From contig JAOTON010000941.1 in the NCBI GenBank assembly GCA_034440635.1, positions 672,001 through 736,000 on the forward strand: a DNA stretch of 64,000 nucleotides. The letters are read 5' to 3'. Below, in pieces: positions 43,831 to 54,609 of the stretch. The stretch comes from Lepas anatifera. Taxonomy: Eukaryota; Arthropoda; Thecostraca; Lepadidae. The position numbers and the translations under genes are program-made. The notes below the pieces were generated by a model. The model searched no databases and was not told the origin of the DNA. It saw nothing but the letters and a program-made list of their open reading frames with translations. The first letter of the stretch is position 1; each line of letters begins with the position of its first letter.

Positions 43831-44268
43831 CACCGTAGGCTTGTTTCACTCTGTGGCTGCTTATTTTAAGCAGGGTGGCTTATTGTCAGCATGGGGTGCT
43901 TGTTTCTAGCCGCCCGTTTCCCGCCAAATTCCAAGCTGCTAGGCATAAGCACCCCAGTTCGACGAAGAATGCTTGAAGTTGTGTCAAGTTGCTAAGACTT
44001 GGCAAGGCAGATTTTTCGTTTTTTAGCTTCTTGATACTAAAACTAAGCACCGCCTCCAACTAAGCACCGTCTCTAATCAACCTGCTAAAACCAAGCAGGA
44101 TAAGAGAGATTACGGGCTTCAAGCACCCATTTAGCATGGTGATTAGCATCTAAAATGCTAATCTTTTTTACAGTGTAGGTAATGCATAGTCGGAGTGTTC
44201 CCAGGCAATGGCGGGGGAGACCCGAGCCCCTACCTCCCTCCCGAAATGTTGTCCTAGATCTTCCACTG

Positions 44269-45360
44269 CGAGCACGCCGACGGATCACTCAACTGCACAG
44301 AGTTGGGGCAACCGCTTGGGCTGATGCACGTGGAAACCGACACCTGCAGGCAGGCGAGCCCGATCAATGGCCCAGGGGCATCGGCAAGGTTTCGAACGGT
44401 ACGACAATTATATCAGTCGCATCGCACTTAACGAAAGCTCAGAACAAGAAGAGGGCGACGTAGGAATCTAGTGGAATCTCTAACTCTTCTTAGTCTATAC
44501 TCTGGCGAGAAGAAATAAGGTCGTACAAATACGATTGGTATTCCAGAGTGCGAGGTTCCTCGGCCTGTGTGACTGATTGAGTTCTTGTCGTGGGCCCTGA
44601 GTTTAATGCACACCATGGGCCTCCGATAATCATATTTATGGAGCCCACTGGCCAGAGGAAAATACTGCTTGTCAGCATATGGAAAAAGCCCCTGCCTAAC
44701 TTGTTCCATTATGCTCCATTCCAACTTGCTATTTACAGCTTGGATATCTGAGACATTGAGCATGACCCCATAGAACAAGTTGTTGAACAAGTATAGAACA
44801 AGTATGGAAGTAGTTGAGAACAAGTTGGAAATATCTTTAAAAACCGGTGCATACGTAATTCCGAACTTTGATTTCAACTACTCATGGAGGCATTTCTGAC
44901 AATCCTATTCGGTAACGCATTAATAACAACACCGTGAACGAGCATTGGCGCGGTTCTCAGCAGCGGTGATAACGTGACTAGTTCTTGGGGGCAGGCACCC
45001 AATACTGCACTATGCTAAAGGCAAAGGCGAATGAGCATAGAATCGAAAGCATACAGTGAAGTACATCCCCGGTTATTTTTTACACCAGGGACGTCTTCAC
45101 AATGTTATGCTTTAAACCTTTCACTTTTATCCAGAATCACCTTTTTTGAACGAGTGGACTTCGGATGCGTCTGGACAATCTGATACAGATCCCAAATTCA
45201 TTTTTATTTTTGAATCACAAGTATCCGTAGGTACGCCTTTTTGGCTATATCTTCTCTTTCAGATTTAACACCGCACAGTTTTAATTTACAGAACGCAACC
45301 TTTCATTTTTATATGGTTTTGATGACTGTTTTCTTTCAGCTCTTTTGACATTCAGTGCTT
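44269..45360. other. No supported gene
   Basis: The minus-strand frame 44,428-44,877 (149 codons) has no motif I recognise. GAACAAGTATAGAACAAGTATGG-like words at 44,775-44,830 form a short tandem patch. Confidence 0.35.
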
Positions 45361-45441
45361 CTTGTTCCTCTCGCATTTTAAGTCCTGTATATTTGTAGCT
45401 TTCAATGGAAGTTTTCTGGATCCCCTTTACATTGGGGTAAC

Positions 45442-45616
45442 TGCGCAGGCCAGACAGGAGTCGGGTTCCGGTCGGGTCAGGTTCCAGGACAGCGTATACT
45501 GCTGGGACGCTCGGTTCCAGTCGGCTGAAACGACAGCCTCAAAAGAAAGTCAGACCCAGCGGCGTCGCCGTCGCCGCTACAGCAGAAGGGCCGGACCCAG
45601 CGATTTCAACCTTTGA
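45442..45616 (+). CDS. Candidate terminal exon of an unknown plus-strand gene
   Basis: An acceptor-like AACTGCGCAG is followed by 57 codons with exon-like GC-rich codon use: ARQESGSGRVRFQDSVYCWD, then a Ser/Thr stretch, a run of six arginines, and the end RRAGPSDFNL before a TGA. Composition contrasts with the AT-rich flanks. The polypyrimidine tract is poor, no upstream exon is found, and no family is recognised, so this is a weak call. Confidence 0.25.
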
Positions 45617-48068
45617 CTAATTTTTCGCACGTGTACTTTCAGTCGTTCAGATCGACCGTAAAACTTATGGCGTATTTAAAGGGAATAGATTACTGTCAAA
45701 ATTCTAAACAGAACAATTTATGGACAAAATGCCAGATTCGTGCAATCACGAATCCGGCAGCTCACGACATAGCCAAGACGCTGAAGCGCCCTAAAACCCT
45801 AACACACAAATATGACAGTGTGGCGGCTTACGACATATATGTACGGTTGCGTGGCCATGCCATTTGTTAACATTTATCATGTGCATGGGTAGAGATCCGG
45901 GGGGGTTGGGGGTGGGGTTTCAGAACCCCTTGGATTTTTGGTCCCCATAGGCTTTACTTGCCAGTATAACCGTGCCAGTGTTAACCCATTCAGGACCCCC
46001 TCGATCGAGAATAGATCTCCAGCCCTGATCGCGTGGCATGCGCTGTCATATGGAAAAGGATTCTTTCGTAGTTTAAAAAATGATAGTAACCCCTCCCTAC
46101 TTTGAGGTTTAAACCGTGCAACAATTTTATACAGAGCGCTTTGGGTGAAATGAAATAAATAGGTACGCCAATAGTGGTATCTCGAGATGCTCTACAAAAC
46201 TGCTATCACGCAAAAAACTATTATCTCTGTTCAAAACCCATTATACAAGTAGGACACTCCCTTTATGAGAACACGATTCACAGAAATGTAAAAATCAAAC
46301 ATCTCCAACCTAGAATTCTAAAGCTTTGTCTTCCTTAGCTTAAAAGACTGTTCAAAACTGCACCGAGCAGTCAAGGGTGGGGATGGGGAGGTACAGGCCC
46401 GCAATGGCAGCGCCCCCTTCCCAGTCCCACTTTGACTTTTTCCCATAGGCGTCGAGAGCGGGGGACGGGGGGCATCGCCTCAACTGGATGGGCAGGGAAT
46501 CCCCCACAATTCGCGACTTGATCGAAGGTGTTTGCTCTTTTACGCTTAGCAACACCAACTTTGCACATGTTCCTCAATTAGCTTTGGGCCAGTTGCCTTG
46601 ATAGTGTCCACCCGGGCTGTCAAAAGTTATAAAATGTTTTAGCTTCGCCTGCCATGCCCCCCCCGCACCTCCCACCCCGGTCGTCGGTAGGTCAGAATCC
46701 GTCCCCCCAGAAAAAAATTACGTGGGGCCCCCCTGCTTGTTCATTCTATGATGTCAGTGCAAGCATTATCATCCCTCCTCGAACCATACCACAGACGTTT
46801 CGAAACTACCCGAGCGCCGACTCAGGGCGGCATAGTTGGGGGAGGCAACGGTGGGACAGAACAATTACAGACGGAATTACACCATCCCCCAAAACAGGCT
46901 TCTTCTAGTAAAGAAAACCGTTTGCTCTCATTATCGTAACCACCCTCGAAACAGCTATACCTGGGACTGCCCTTGCACTAACCTGTATCTGTGTGAGGCG
47001 ACCAAAGGATGTGGCAAGCTTCAATGGTTGCAGTTTCAAACACCACAGACTACCGGTCTCTGGTTGCGCCCACAATCTCCTTCGCTACCACCGCCGACGT
47101 GATGTCCGTTTCCGACACACAAACCCCCTGTTACACACGATGGAGTTTCCCTACCAACATTAGGACAAAAAGCACTTTACAACGTGGATGATGCCCGTCA
47201 GCTGAGAAACTCCCAACAAACGCTGAGATATTCCCAACACGAGGAACGGCAATATGCCAGCGCATCACGCACTCCACACCAACAGCTGGTCATTGCGTAA
47301 TCGAGACGCACGTTTCGCCAACACAGCGAGCCCCGCTCCCACACCCTCCCCCATCCAGTGACGGGCCGACACTGAAGCTAGTTCGCAGCGCGCTCCATAG
47401 ATGGCATTACCGTAGCGGAGCTCCCCGGCTCCGGCCCGTCCCCACGCTGGCTTATTTGTGTCAGACAGCGTTCGATCGCAATGCCCCCGGCCCGTGACGT
47501 ACATAGGCGCACCAATGACAAGAATATTGCGGAGCCACGGCTTATTTCGGCTCATTTTTTCCAAGCAGTGCTAATGACAAAGGCACAACACATTTCGCCA
47601 ATCGCAAAATGTATAAATTGGATAATGCAGCTATCTCCATTGATACTCCACCCATGCAAAAGGATCAAGAACAGAATTAGGAGAGGATGTGGCCAGTGTT
47701 AAAGAAAATAATATTTTTAATGATGTTTTTCAATTGTGGCAGGTCTGAACTTCCACCACGCGAGAGAGGAAGTGTCATAGACCTGTTATCGCCGAAAATG
47801 CACAGTCATCAACCTGTCCTTGACGAAATTGTAGCGTCACGACATGTCCCAGCCAAATCTGAGGCGGCATAACCATGTCCTTGCCGAATCTGTGGCGTCA
47901 GTGCATTAGGCACACGGGGATGGGGCATTGAATGATGCCAGAATTCCTAGAGTTTGTCGCCTGTTCAGCTCCTACACAACAATGAAGGGTACTTTGGAGA
48001 TGACCCATTAACTCGATGTTTACTTTTTTCCTGTTTGGTGACGCCGAAGTCGAAACGAAACGAATAGT
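45617..48068. other. No supported gene
   Basis: Mixed sequence with G/C-run patches at 45,895-45,955 and 46,650-46,735. The words CCCTGATCG and GATCGAGAATAGATC near 46,000 are not part of a recognised element. Open frames are short and show no codon bias like the exons at the left. Confidence 0.35.
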
Positions 48069-48076
48069 CCCACAAC

Positions 48077-48358
48077 CAGGGGCGTAGCCAGGATTTCGCT
48101 CAGGGAGGGGCGGGGCCTCGAAAAGGGCCCCTGCGGCAGCGCCAAAAGGGCCCTGATGGGTAAAAGGGCCCTGCTTGTTTCATAACAGAGTGCTGAAAAG
48201 GGCCTAAGAGGGCCCTGTCTGGTATAAAGCGCCAAATTTGGTCACAGAGCATAGTGCTGGCGAGCCGCGCGAAGCGCGGCTCGTGTCTTCAGGGTGCCCC
48301 TCGGGCCCTCAGGGAGGGGCGGCTGTCCCTGCCGCCCCCTTCCTTGGGTACGCCCCTG
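48077..48358 (+). mobile_element. hAT-type MITE, 280-bp family, copy 2, perfect TSD
   Basis: It starts CAGGGGCGTAGCCAGGATTT and ends CCTTGGGTACGCCCCTG. It is flanked by exact 8-bp duplications CCCACAAC (48,069-48,076 and 48,359-48,366). An internal perfect hairpin, GAGCCGCGC-GAA-GCGCGGCTC, lies at about 48,262-48,282. It is probably the youngest of the three copies. Confidence 0.93.
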
Positions 48359-48366
48359 CCCACAAC

Positions 48367-50120
48367 CCGAGATCCAGCCCAGAGACGAGCTTCGATGCAG
48401 GAAGACCCGGAATCGAAAATCGCCACGACACCAGCACCCGCGCCAGGCCACGGACCTATTCCGGAGCCACGGCCCATTACTGATTACACGCTGATAGACC
48501 AATTCACATCACGGCGTGAAACACTTCATAACACTTCACAAAGAAGCAGAGTAAAATAACATACACAATTTAACGACACATGAAAAGCGTGAAGCGGCGG
48601 AAAACCGATGGTCAAACAGCGTCATTGTAACATCTGGGATCATAGCAACGAACTCATACACGCGTTCAAATACGCATTCGCGTCCTTTCCGATTTTACTG
48701 AAATATTGCACGAACATTGCTATACATGTTCGTAGTGTCCGCCTATGGCCGGTCTTGTTCATAACAGACGGTTTGACCTTCAGAAGTCACCAAAGTCTAC
48801 AGGTGTCAAATCTGGCGAACCCTATAACCACAAACACAGAACTGCGGGGCAGTAGCAGCTGCCCCCCTCCCCTCCACTTCCTGACTTTGGGGGCCGTGAC
48901 TCCAACTTTGAGCCGATGCCGAAGCCATTCTGTACCAAATTAAGCTTGGTAGGTAATATCATCAGAAGACAAAGTGAGCATCCTTCAACATGTAAGCTGA
49001 TGAACGCTGTTGAAGGCCGGGGTTCGAAGATGGTAGTTATTGTCAACATGTATGAAATATTTGGTAAGTGAAAGAGGAAGAGCATCGAACGATCCATGAT
49101 CCCACGGAGAGGGCGAAACTAAGCACCAATATACCACTCGGCACAGGGCTATCAGGAGCTCATGCGCCCCGGTTCTGAACAGACCTTGGTTGCTGAAATT
49201 GGCACCACCCCCGCTGTACATACATGTTTTATAAGAAGCAGCGGGGGGGGTTGATAGATGACAAAAATAAAAATTAGACAGTTTTTTATTTGGGATTTCC
49301 TCGGATAAGATGTGTCGTTGACTTTGTATCATGAGCTTTGTCCACCTTATAGAACGTCCTAGGGCAAATGGAACAAACTACTAATTTTTGCATTGTGGTA
49401 TATTTCGATGCCAGTGCTAATCGGCAGGCAAAATAAGTTTGGCCTATGGATATGCCCTACCAGACAAGTTTATGGCACTGATTTCAAATCTGAAGTACTT
49501 TCTTCATCATCAGACATCTTTTGTAGAGCTCAAAATGTTATACAAAATTAGATTACTCGTTTCCGCTACAATGTCTACAGTTCAGGAGAAACAGGCAGAA
49601 ATTTGGAAGTTTTACAAGAAGATCAATCATTCTTGTAGATTATTACCTACCTCCTCGCAAAATTTTTTTGCCATTAAAATAATCATGCATGGAGCTCGAC
49701 TAATAACGTATCGATTAAAATAGTTTTTATATCCCTGACCATTTTCCTAAATCCTAGATGCAAGTTTCACAGTCGTCAATGGCCAAATTACGCTTTGAAC
49801 ATAACCCGAAGGCATAAACCACACGCTCTTGCCAATCTGTATGGAGCCCCTTGAGTCAAATAATTACACACTAGCATTTTGGCCAGAAAACATATAGGTC
49901 TACCAGATATATCGTTTTTTTGAGTATAATTCACCACTTATATATGTGTCACCGCGCACGTAATGCCATTTATTGACCGAGAACCTACACACTGCCTTTA
50001 CTCGAATGTTTTTCTCAACTCAAGGCGTCCATTCATTTTCCTCCTGAAAAGCATGGATCTAGATATTCTGCATTTGACAGTTACCCTGGCTTTTGTTCAC
50101 ACAAGAGAAAGCAGGAAGGG
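48367..50120. other. No supported gene
   Basis: Short open frames only. No TIRs, tandem repeats or splice-bounded coding pieces are recognised. Confidence 0.3.
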
Positions 50121-50290
50121 GATGTGGTGGCTTAGTGGATAGCGCCCTTGTCTTCTAAGCCGCTGATCCCGGGTTCGAAGTCCCGGCGGAGCCTCTGAAT
50201 AAGTTGATCTGATCCCCAAAATACCTTCCAGCAGTGTGGGAGTTGGCGACGCCGTATGACCCTGGCAGTTTGCTTCGTTTGCCTCGTTAC
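50121..50290 (+). mobile_element. tRNA-Arg-derived SINE, copy 3 (best preserved)
   Basis: The head reads like a tRNA gene: A box TGGCTTAGTGGATAGCGCC, an anticodon-loop-like CTTCTAA (anticodon TCT, arginine), and B box GGGTTCGAAGTCCC followed by GGCGGAGCC. The body CTGATCCCCAAAATACC, GGGAGTTGGCGACGCCGTAT, GACCCTGGCAGTT is shared with the copies at 10,553 and 17,560. The acceptor and D stems do not pair properly, so it is a SINE, not a tRNA gene. Confidence 0.82.
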
Positions 50291-50754
50291 AAATTCGAAG
50301 CAGCATTTTAAACTGGGCACACTTTGCAAATTAGATATATGCCTTTGCGTTGTCCAAATACTGAGCACCATGCACAATTTACTTTTCTATTGAACGTTAC
50401 CTGCCAATTCAATTTTTCTGGCAGCAAGCGAATCAATTGTGAATTCAGAGCGAGAAAAAGGGCAGTGGTTACCCTCTCATCAGGTCACCGAGGACACCAC
50501 ACAACGTTTGGGCACAGACGTGTATCTGCCCGTGACTAGCTTGACACGCCTACCGCTGTTAGGGTGAACAGACGAAAAAATATTAGGTATAAAATTGTTT
50601 TGAGGTAAATATTAAAGTTACTAGAGATCAAACACGGTTCCAATGGCTTACAACAGTGCATTCTAGATTTTCCTCTATATATTTTTCCTGAGTGGAGCTA
50701 GAGTAAATCTTTAGGCGTCGTTGGAGTCCTCTTATCGTGGCAAATCGAATTATG

Positions 50755-51370
50755 CATACTTTGATAATACTAGGTCAAATATGGGAAAATGACCACACCT
50801 TAAGCAGCGTCAGGACCACATGATGACCTAGCATATTCATGATGCAATCAATCGACTCGCCGTGACAAGATAAGCACAATGAAAAGAAATTGAAACTCTA
50901 TATTAATGCAGTGCGAGGTTATTAGCAAAGTAATCACTGTACATAACCTCACATGACCTTTGAAAGGTCATATGCCAAAAAATCCCCAATTCATGGTCAA
51001 TAATGTGGTAAGAATACTTTGTATGAGATTTCCAAGTTGATCTATCACATATTTACTAAAAGAGAAAATCGCTTATATTGTCACCCGTGCCACCTGTTTA
51101 TATTTTTCACCATATGCTTACATATCACGCGGTTACCAAAAATTGACCGATCTTTGGTCAATCATTTCAAAATTCTGAGATAGCAGCTTTGTAGATCCCA
51201 GTGACATTATCGTGTTGTGCCAGTTCGCAATGGATCAGCTTCCCGATGTGCTTTTGGCGTCGGTTCGAAATCGTGATGTTGGGTTTTGATGTTAGGTCAC
51301 TTAACCTTAAATAACTCCGTGACCTGACATGACCTGGTCTGAAAAATTGAGTCAGATACATGAAATCAAT
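50755..51370. repeat. AGGTCA/TGACCT-rich stretch, possible family C
   Basis: TGACCT/AGGTCA words recur (50,770 AGGTCAAATATGGG; 50,955 ATGACCTTTGAAAGGTCAT, an inverted pair; 51,293-51,340 TTAGGTCACTTAACCTT and GTGACCTGACATGACCT). I do not find a second full copy in the window, so family status is uncertain. Confidence 0.5.
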
Positions 51371-51454
51371 TGAGAAAAAGTAAATCACGCTGTTCAGCGG
51401 TTTTTTGTTATTTATTTATGTATGCTATTTCTGTTATATATTTCGTGTTATTTC

Positions 51455-51830
51455 TGGAAAGAGGAGAAATCATATTACCAGTGTTATTCGTGAGTTTGAA
51501 TGGCTGTCAGCGCGAGATCTTGGCATGTATCATGCAGTGTGCCTTTTGAGACGTGTGATGGTAACCGGTGAACCGCGTGCCATTTCCCGCACGCCCACCA
51601 GGAGGCGGGATGTGCGATTAACACTGACTCGCTAAGATAACACACATAACGTGTCACGTATCAGAACGGAAGCAGGCAGGAGGCGATTCATTTACCACGT
51701 CGTCACATGATATAACCGACTTCCCAGACAGGCACTGGACAGCTACGCATCATCATTCAAACGACGACTGCGGCCACACGTGCGCAGCCCCTGCAATTCG
51801 ACCGCGATAGCTGATAATTGTATGAGTGAA
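51455..51830 (+). pseudogene. 3' end remnant of a LINE reverse transcriptase gene
   Basis: The plus frame reads RRNHITSVIREFEWLSARDL, YHAVCLLRRVMVTGEPRAI, then after stops YHVVT and YNRLPRQALDSYASSFKRRL. This follows the usual C-terminal layout of CR1/jockey-type proteins: H-I-T-x-x-L-x-x-x-x-W-L, later R..RLP...LDS..SFKR.L. Stops and lost segments show it is dead. It belongs to a different LINE copy than the one at 20-23 kb. Confidence 0.72.
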
Positions 51831-52436
51831 TGATTCACTACTTCAGCTCAATCTATCCATTTACAGCATGAGCCATGAAAAGGAAAACTGTTCGATTGTG
51901 TCTAAGAATGGTAAAATACAACACAATAGAATACAACCATGAGGAGCCTTAACATCTGTTTCCGTAGCCACCGTCCGCACTTGAAAATCAAACATTTTTC
52001 TCCGGAAGTGTTCGAAACAAATATTAATATAAGAAAGTAAGGGAGAAATTAGGTGATGCAGATGAGTATAGAGGCAGGGGAATGACCCTAGCAAGTAGAA
52101 GTCCTTGAACAATTTCGGTGTGTTGGAAAGCCTCCTCACTGAGCCTACCCTCCTCCTCCCTAACCCACCTAACCCAACGTCCAAATAAGTCTAGTCAAGG
52201 GATCCAACGCACTTAAGACTGGCGGATTATCCAGTGGGACCGTCACGTGAGAAACAGACCCTTCCACGAGCGCAACAGTGAGGTTTCCAGGTCCACGTAC
52301 TTGTTGAAGCAGTGCAACACGACCACCGGCTTCAGCCGCAGTGGAGATGGTGTCCTAATGAGCCCAGACATCTGGAAACCCAGGAGGAGCACCCTCACAT
52401 AGATGTGATAGATGTTCAGAGATCTATGAACTTACA
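51831..52436. other. No supported gene
   Basis: No repeats or coding motifs are recognised between the LINE remnant and the inverted-repeat complex. Confidence 0.3.
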
Positions 52437-53020
52437 TAACATGGTATTGGGAAGGGCAGCCTTAGGGCTGCCCATTTTACTCCCGTTTTATTCAGATCCC
52501 CATTATTTGGGCTAAAAGCTACTCAGAACTGGGTTTGATTTCCTCGAGACTCGAAAACTGACCATGCGCAGCGGAGTTGAACACAGCTCCTATATCGTAC
52601 TAATGCACAATGCAGGCGGCCAGAAGAAAACGGGGTGGAACCTCTGCTCAAAAACCAATTGCGATAAAACGATGATTTTTGCTTCAAATGAAGGTCTTCT
52701 ATCGGGTGGTCCAAGCAAGCACGCGCAATGTTGGTTTTCGATATTGGGCTTACGACAAATGGCCGTTTAGTGATGTCAGTAAAATATCATAATTGTGTAT
52801 TGGTGATAACCACTTTTGATTGAGAACCTATGACGATAGAGTGATGATTTTTCTTCAATTGAAAACTAATGATCAAATGGCTTGAATCAAAACACAAGAC
52901 ATCAATTTTCGATTCCAGAATTCGACAAGTTATTATATAGGGATGTCATAAAAACGTCCCCACACGTTGGTAATGCCTTGGTGGACCCAGGGGGGCAAAG
53001 AGGGACAGGTGCCCTCCCCA
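52437..53020 (+). repeat. Left arm of the outer inverted repeat
   Basis: It aligns with the reverse complement of 56,030-56,770. Shared words are CCATTATTTGGGCTAAA, TGATTTCCTCGAGACTC, GCAGGCGGCCAGAAGAAAAC, GGGGTGGAACCTCTGCTCAA, TTCGATTCCAGA and CACACGTTGGTAATGCC. The right arm has an extra 200 bp or so (about 56,160-56,350) that is absent here. No coding. Confidence 0.85.
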
Positions 53021-53255
53021 ACCCACACTCGGCGCCCCCTAAAATAGTCACGGCGCTCCTGTGAAGGGCTGATGGCGCCCCCTGAAATTTATCGCTTCCT
53101 CCCCCCTCGAAGCGAAAATCAGCGTCCCGCGATAGGGTTTGGCGCCAACCTGGTGGGGTTTTCGGCCAAAAGTGATGCCCCTTTGGTCCGGATGGCACCC
53201 TCCTACCCTTGCAAGGTGCCCCCCCCGATTAGTGATCCTGGATCCACCTATGGGT
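52978..53255. mobile_element. hAT-like MITE (about 278 bp) next to the left arm
   Basis: It starts CTTGGTGGACCCAGGGGGG and ends CCTGGATCCACCTATG. The flanks GGTAATGC and GGTAACGG agree at 6 of 8. The right half resembles 23,480-23,607. Its left 40 bp are also shared with the reverse complement of 56,015-56,055, so the same or a related element once sat in the right arm. Confidence 0.65.
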
Positions 53256-53670
53256 AACGGTTTTTTTAATCAAGAGCTTATAATGTTAGAACATCAATTT
53301 TAATTAACTAGAAGGCTTATCATTAAATGGTTCAAACAAACACAAAACATACTTGTGTTTTAAATTCAGGTTTCCGTCAAATCACGCTTTAGTCATGCAT
53401 GAAAACACCACAATCTTGCTTTGCTGACGATCATTTTCAGTTCCGTCACAGAAACTATTGAGGGTATTTGATGGCTCTGGTGCTCAGTACTATTGGTTCA
53501 AATCCCTACAAAGCCGAAGATCTGACCAAAAGCAATAAGCTGAGCAAAACTTGCGATTTATACGGAAAAGTGTGTGATTTGGAGCATATCAACAACCGCA
53601 ACTAGTGCCAGGTTCCGTGGTATTACGTATACACATGTGTAAAATTGCCAGTTCTTATCCTCTGCGGTCT

Positions 53671-53800
53671 TTGAAAGGTAAAATCATCAAGTTGGCATCC
53701 AGCGACCGAAAACAAATTATGACGATTTTAGACTAGGACTAAAACCGTCATAACCTGTTTTCGGTCGCCGAATGCCAACCTGATGATTTCACCATTGAAA
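53671..53800. repeat. Imperfect hairpin with arms of about 60 bp
   Basis: Left arm TTGAAAGGTAAAATCATCAA... GGCATCCAGCGACCGAAAAC...ATGACGATTTTAG and right arm CTAAAACCGTCATAACC... GTTTTCGGTCGCCGAATGCC...TTCACCATTGAA are reverse complements with about 80-85% identity and a very short loop. It is probably a foldback or MITE remnant. Confidence 0.8.
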
Positions 53801-54370
53801 AACTATAGAGGGCACATCCTCAATTTTTCGCTATGATTTTCAAGCTGATCCTGATAGTACATTTTCTGCCGGCTTAAGAAAACGTGATTTGTGTGTGAAT
53901 GCTATTTTCAAAGCATATCGTTATCAAAATGTTCTCACTATGTTGTTGGGACTAGCTAGAGCCGTATTTCCGTGACCAGATGGTCATAGAAACTTGAAAG
54001 GTAACAATGGTACACTTTTACTATCAATGGCTAAGTGTTAGCATTTGAGATTCTTGTTTGGAATCATGCCGTTATTTTTTAGCAAGATTCCGGTATGCAG
54101 TGACATGGAAAAAAGTTTCGTGTTTCAGCAGCCGTGAAATCGACGTGGCACGATAAATGAAGTAAGCAAGCAGGGTTTCCCATGTTCAAATACATTATTA
54201 AATGTATCATATCCACTTGATATTCTAAGAAGTTACTTTTAAGGGCTTCATCCTGTTGTTTAGGCCCGCTGCATCACTCCAAACTAGACCATGAAGCTTA
54301 TGAACTATCAAATATGTCTAGCAAGAAGACTATCGATTTAATATACACACTCATTTACTGCGCTTCATAG

Positions 54371-54430
54371 AGTACGAATGAAGCTTCACGTGTACACAGT
54401 ACTGTGTTACACGTGAATGTTCATTCGTAC
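54371..54430. repeat. Near-perfect hairpin in the left inner arm
   Basis: GTACGAATGAAGCTTCACGT and ACACGTGAATGTTCATTCGTAC pair with few mismatches, leaving a short loop (GTACACAGTACTGTGTT). The right inner arm keeps only part of it. Confidence 0.85.
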
Positions 54431-54609
54431 TCGATACTTACCAAGTCACAGTCAATAGCAAGAAGCAGTGATGATCCTCCCTTCACAGCACCTCCAAGCC
54501 GCCGACGCCACCGGCACCGCCGGCCTAGATTCTCAGTTTAGATATCACGTGTCATACGGTGATCTTATCTCAGATCTTATCTCATACGGTGTAAATCTTT
54601 GAACTTCAA

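Larger units (their letters stand above)
38321..44175. mobile_element. 5,855-bp TIR element, CACTG ends, TA duplication
   Basis: The left end CACTGTAAAAAAGATTAGCA is repeated exactly inverted at the right end (44,156-44,175). TA stands on both sides (38,319-38,320 and 44,176-44,177), so the perfect symmetry is 22 bp. The insertion point in the host MITE is precise. No transposase-sized open frame exists; the interior carries other MITEs (40,436-40,834 and 40,967-41,231). Both ends have AGCACCC/GGTGCT-rich subterminal repeats. A TA target is typical of the Tc1/mariner superfamily, while CACTG ends also occur in the Chapaev/CACTA group, so the class is open. It is a large non-autonomous element, or an autonomous one with a decayed gene. 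Confidence 0.85.
38253..44268 (+). mobile_element. hAT-type MITE (159 bp) split by a 5.9-kb insertion
   Basis: The left part is 38,253-38,320, starting CAGTGGCGGGCACAAGGG. The right part is 44,178-44,268, ending CCTAGATCTTCCACTG. The outer flanks CGTGCACG (38,245-38,252) and CGAGCACG (44,269-44,276) agree at 7 of 8 positions, an 8-bp TSD almost 6 kb apart. Joined without the insert, the element aligns with the copies at 25,707-25,864 and 26,372-26,544. Confidence 0.85.

Noticed and set aside
44428..44877. 149-codon minus-strand open frame as a gene
   Set aside because: No recognised domain, AT-rich codons unlike the exons, and partly made of GAACAAGTAT-type repeats.
50121..50195. A functional tRNA-Arg gene
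   Set aside because: A and B boxes and an anticodon-like loop are present, but acceptor and D stems do not pair and the sequence continues into the SINE body shared by other copies.
53480..53515. tRNA-like B box GGTTCAAATCC
   Set aside because: No A box at the right distance and no shared SINE tail.
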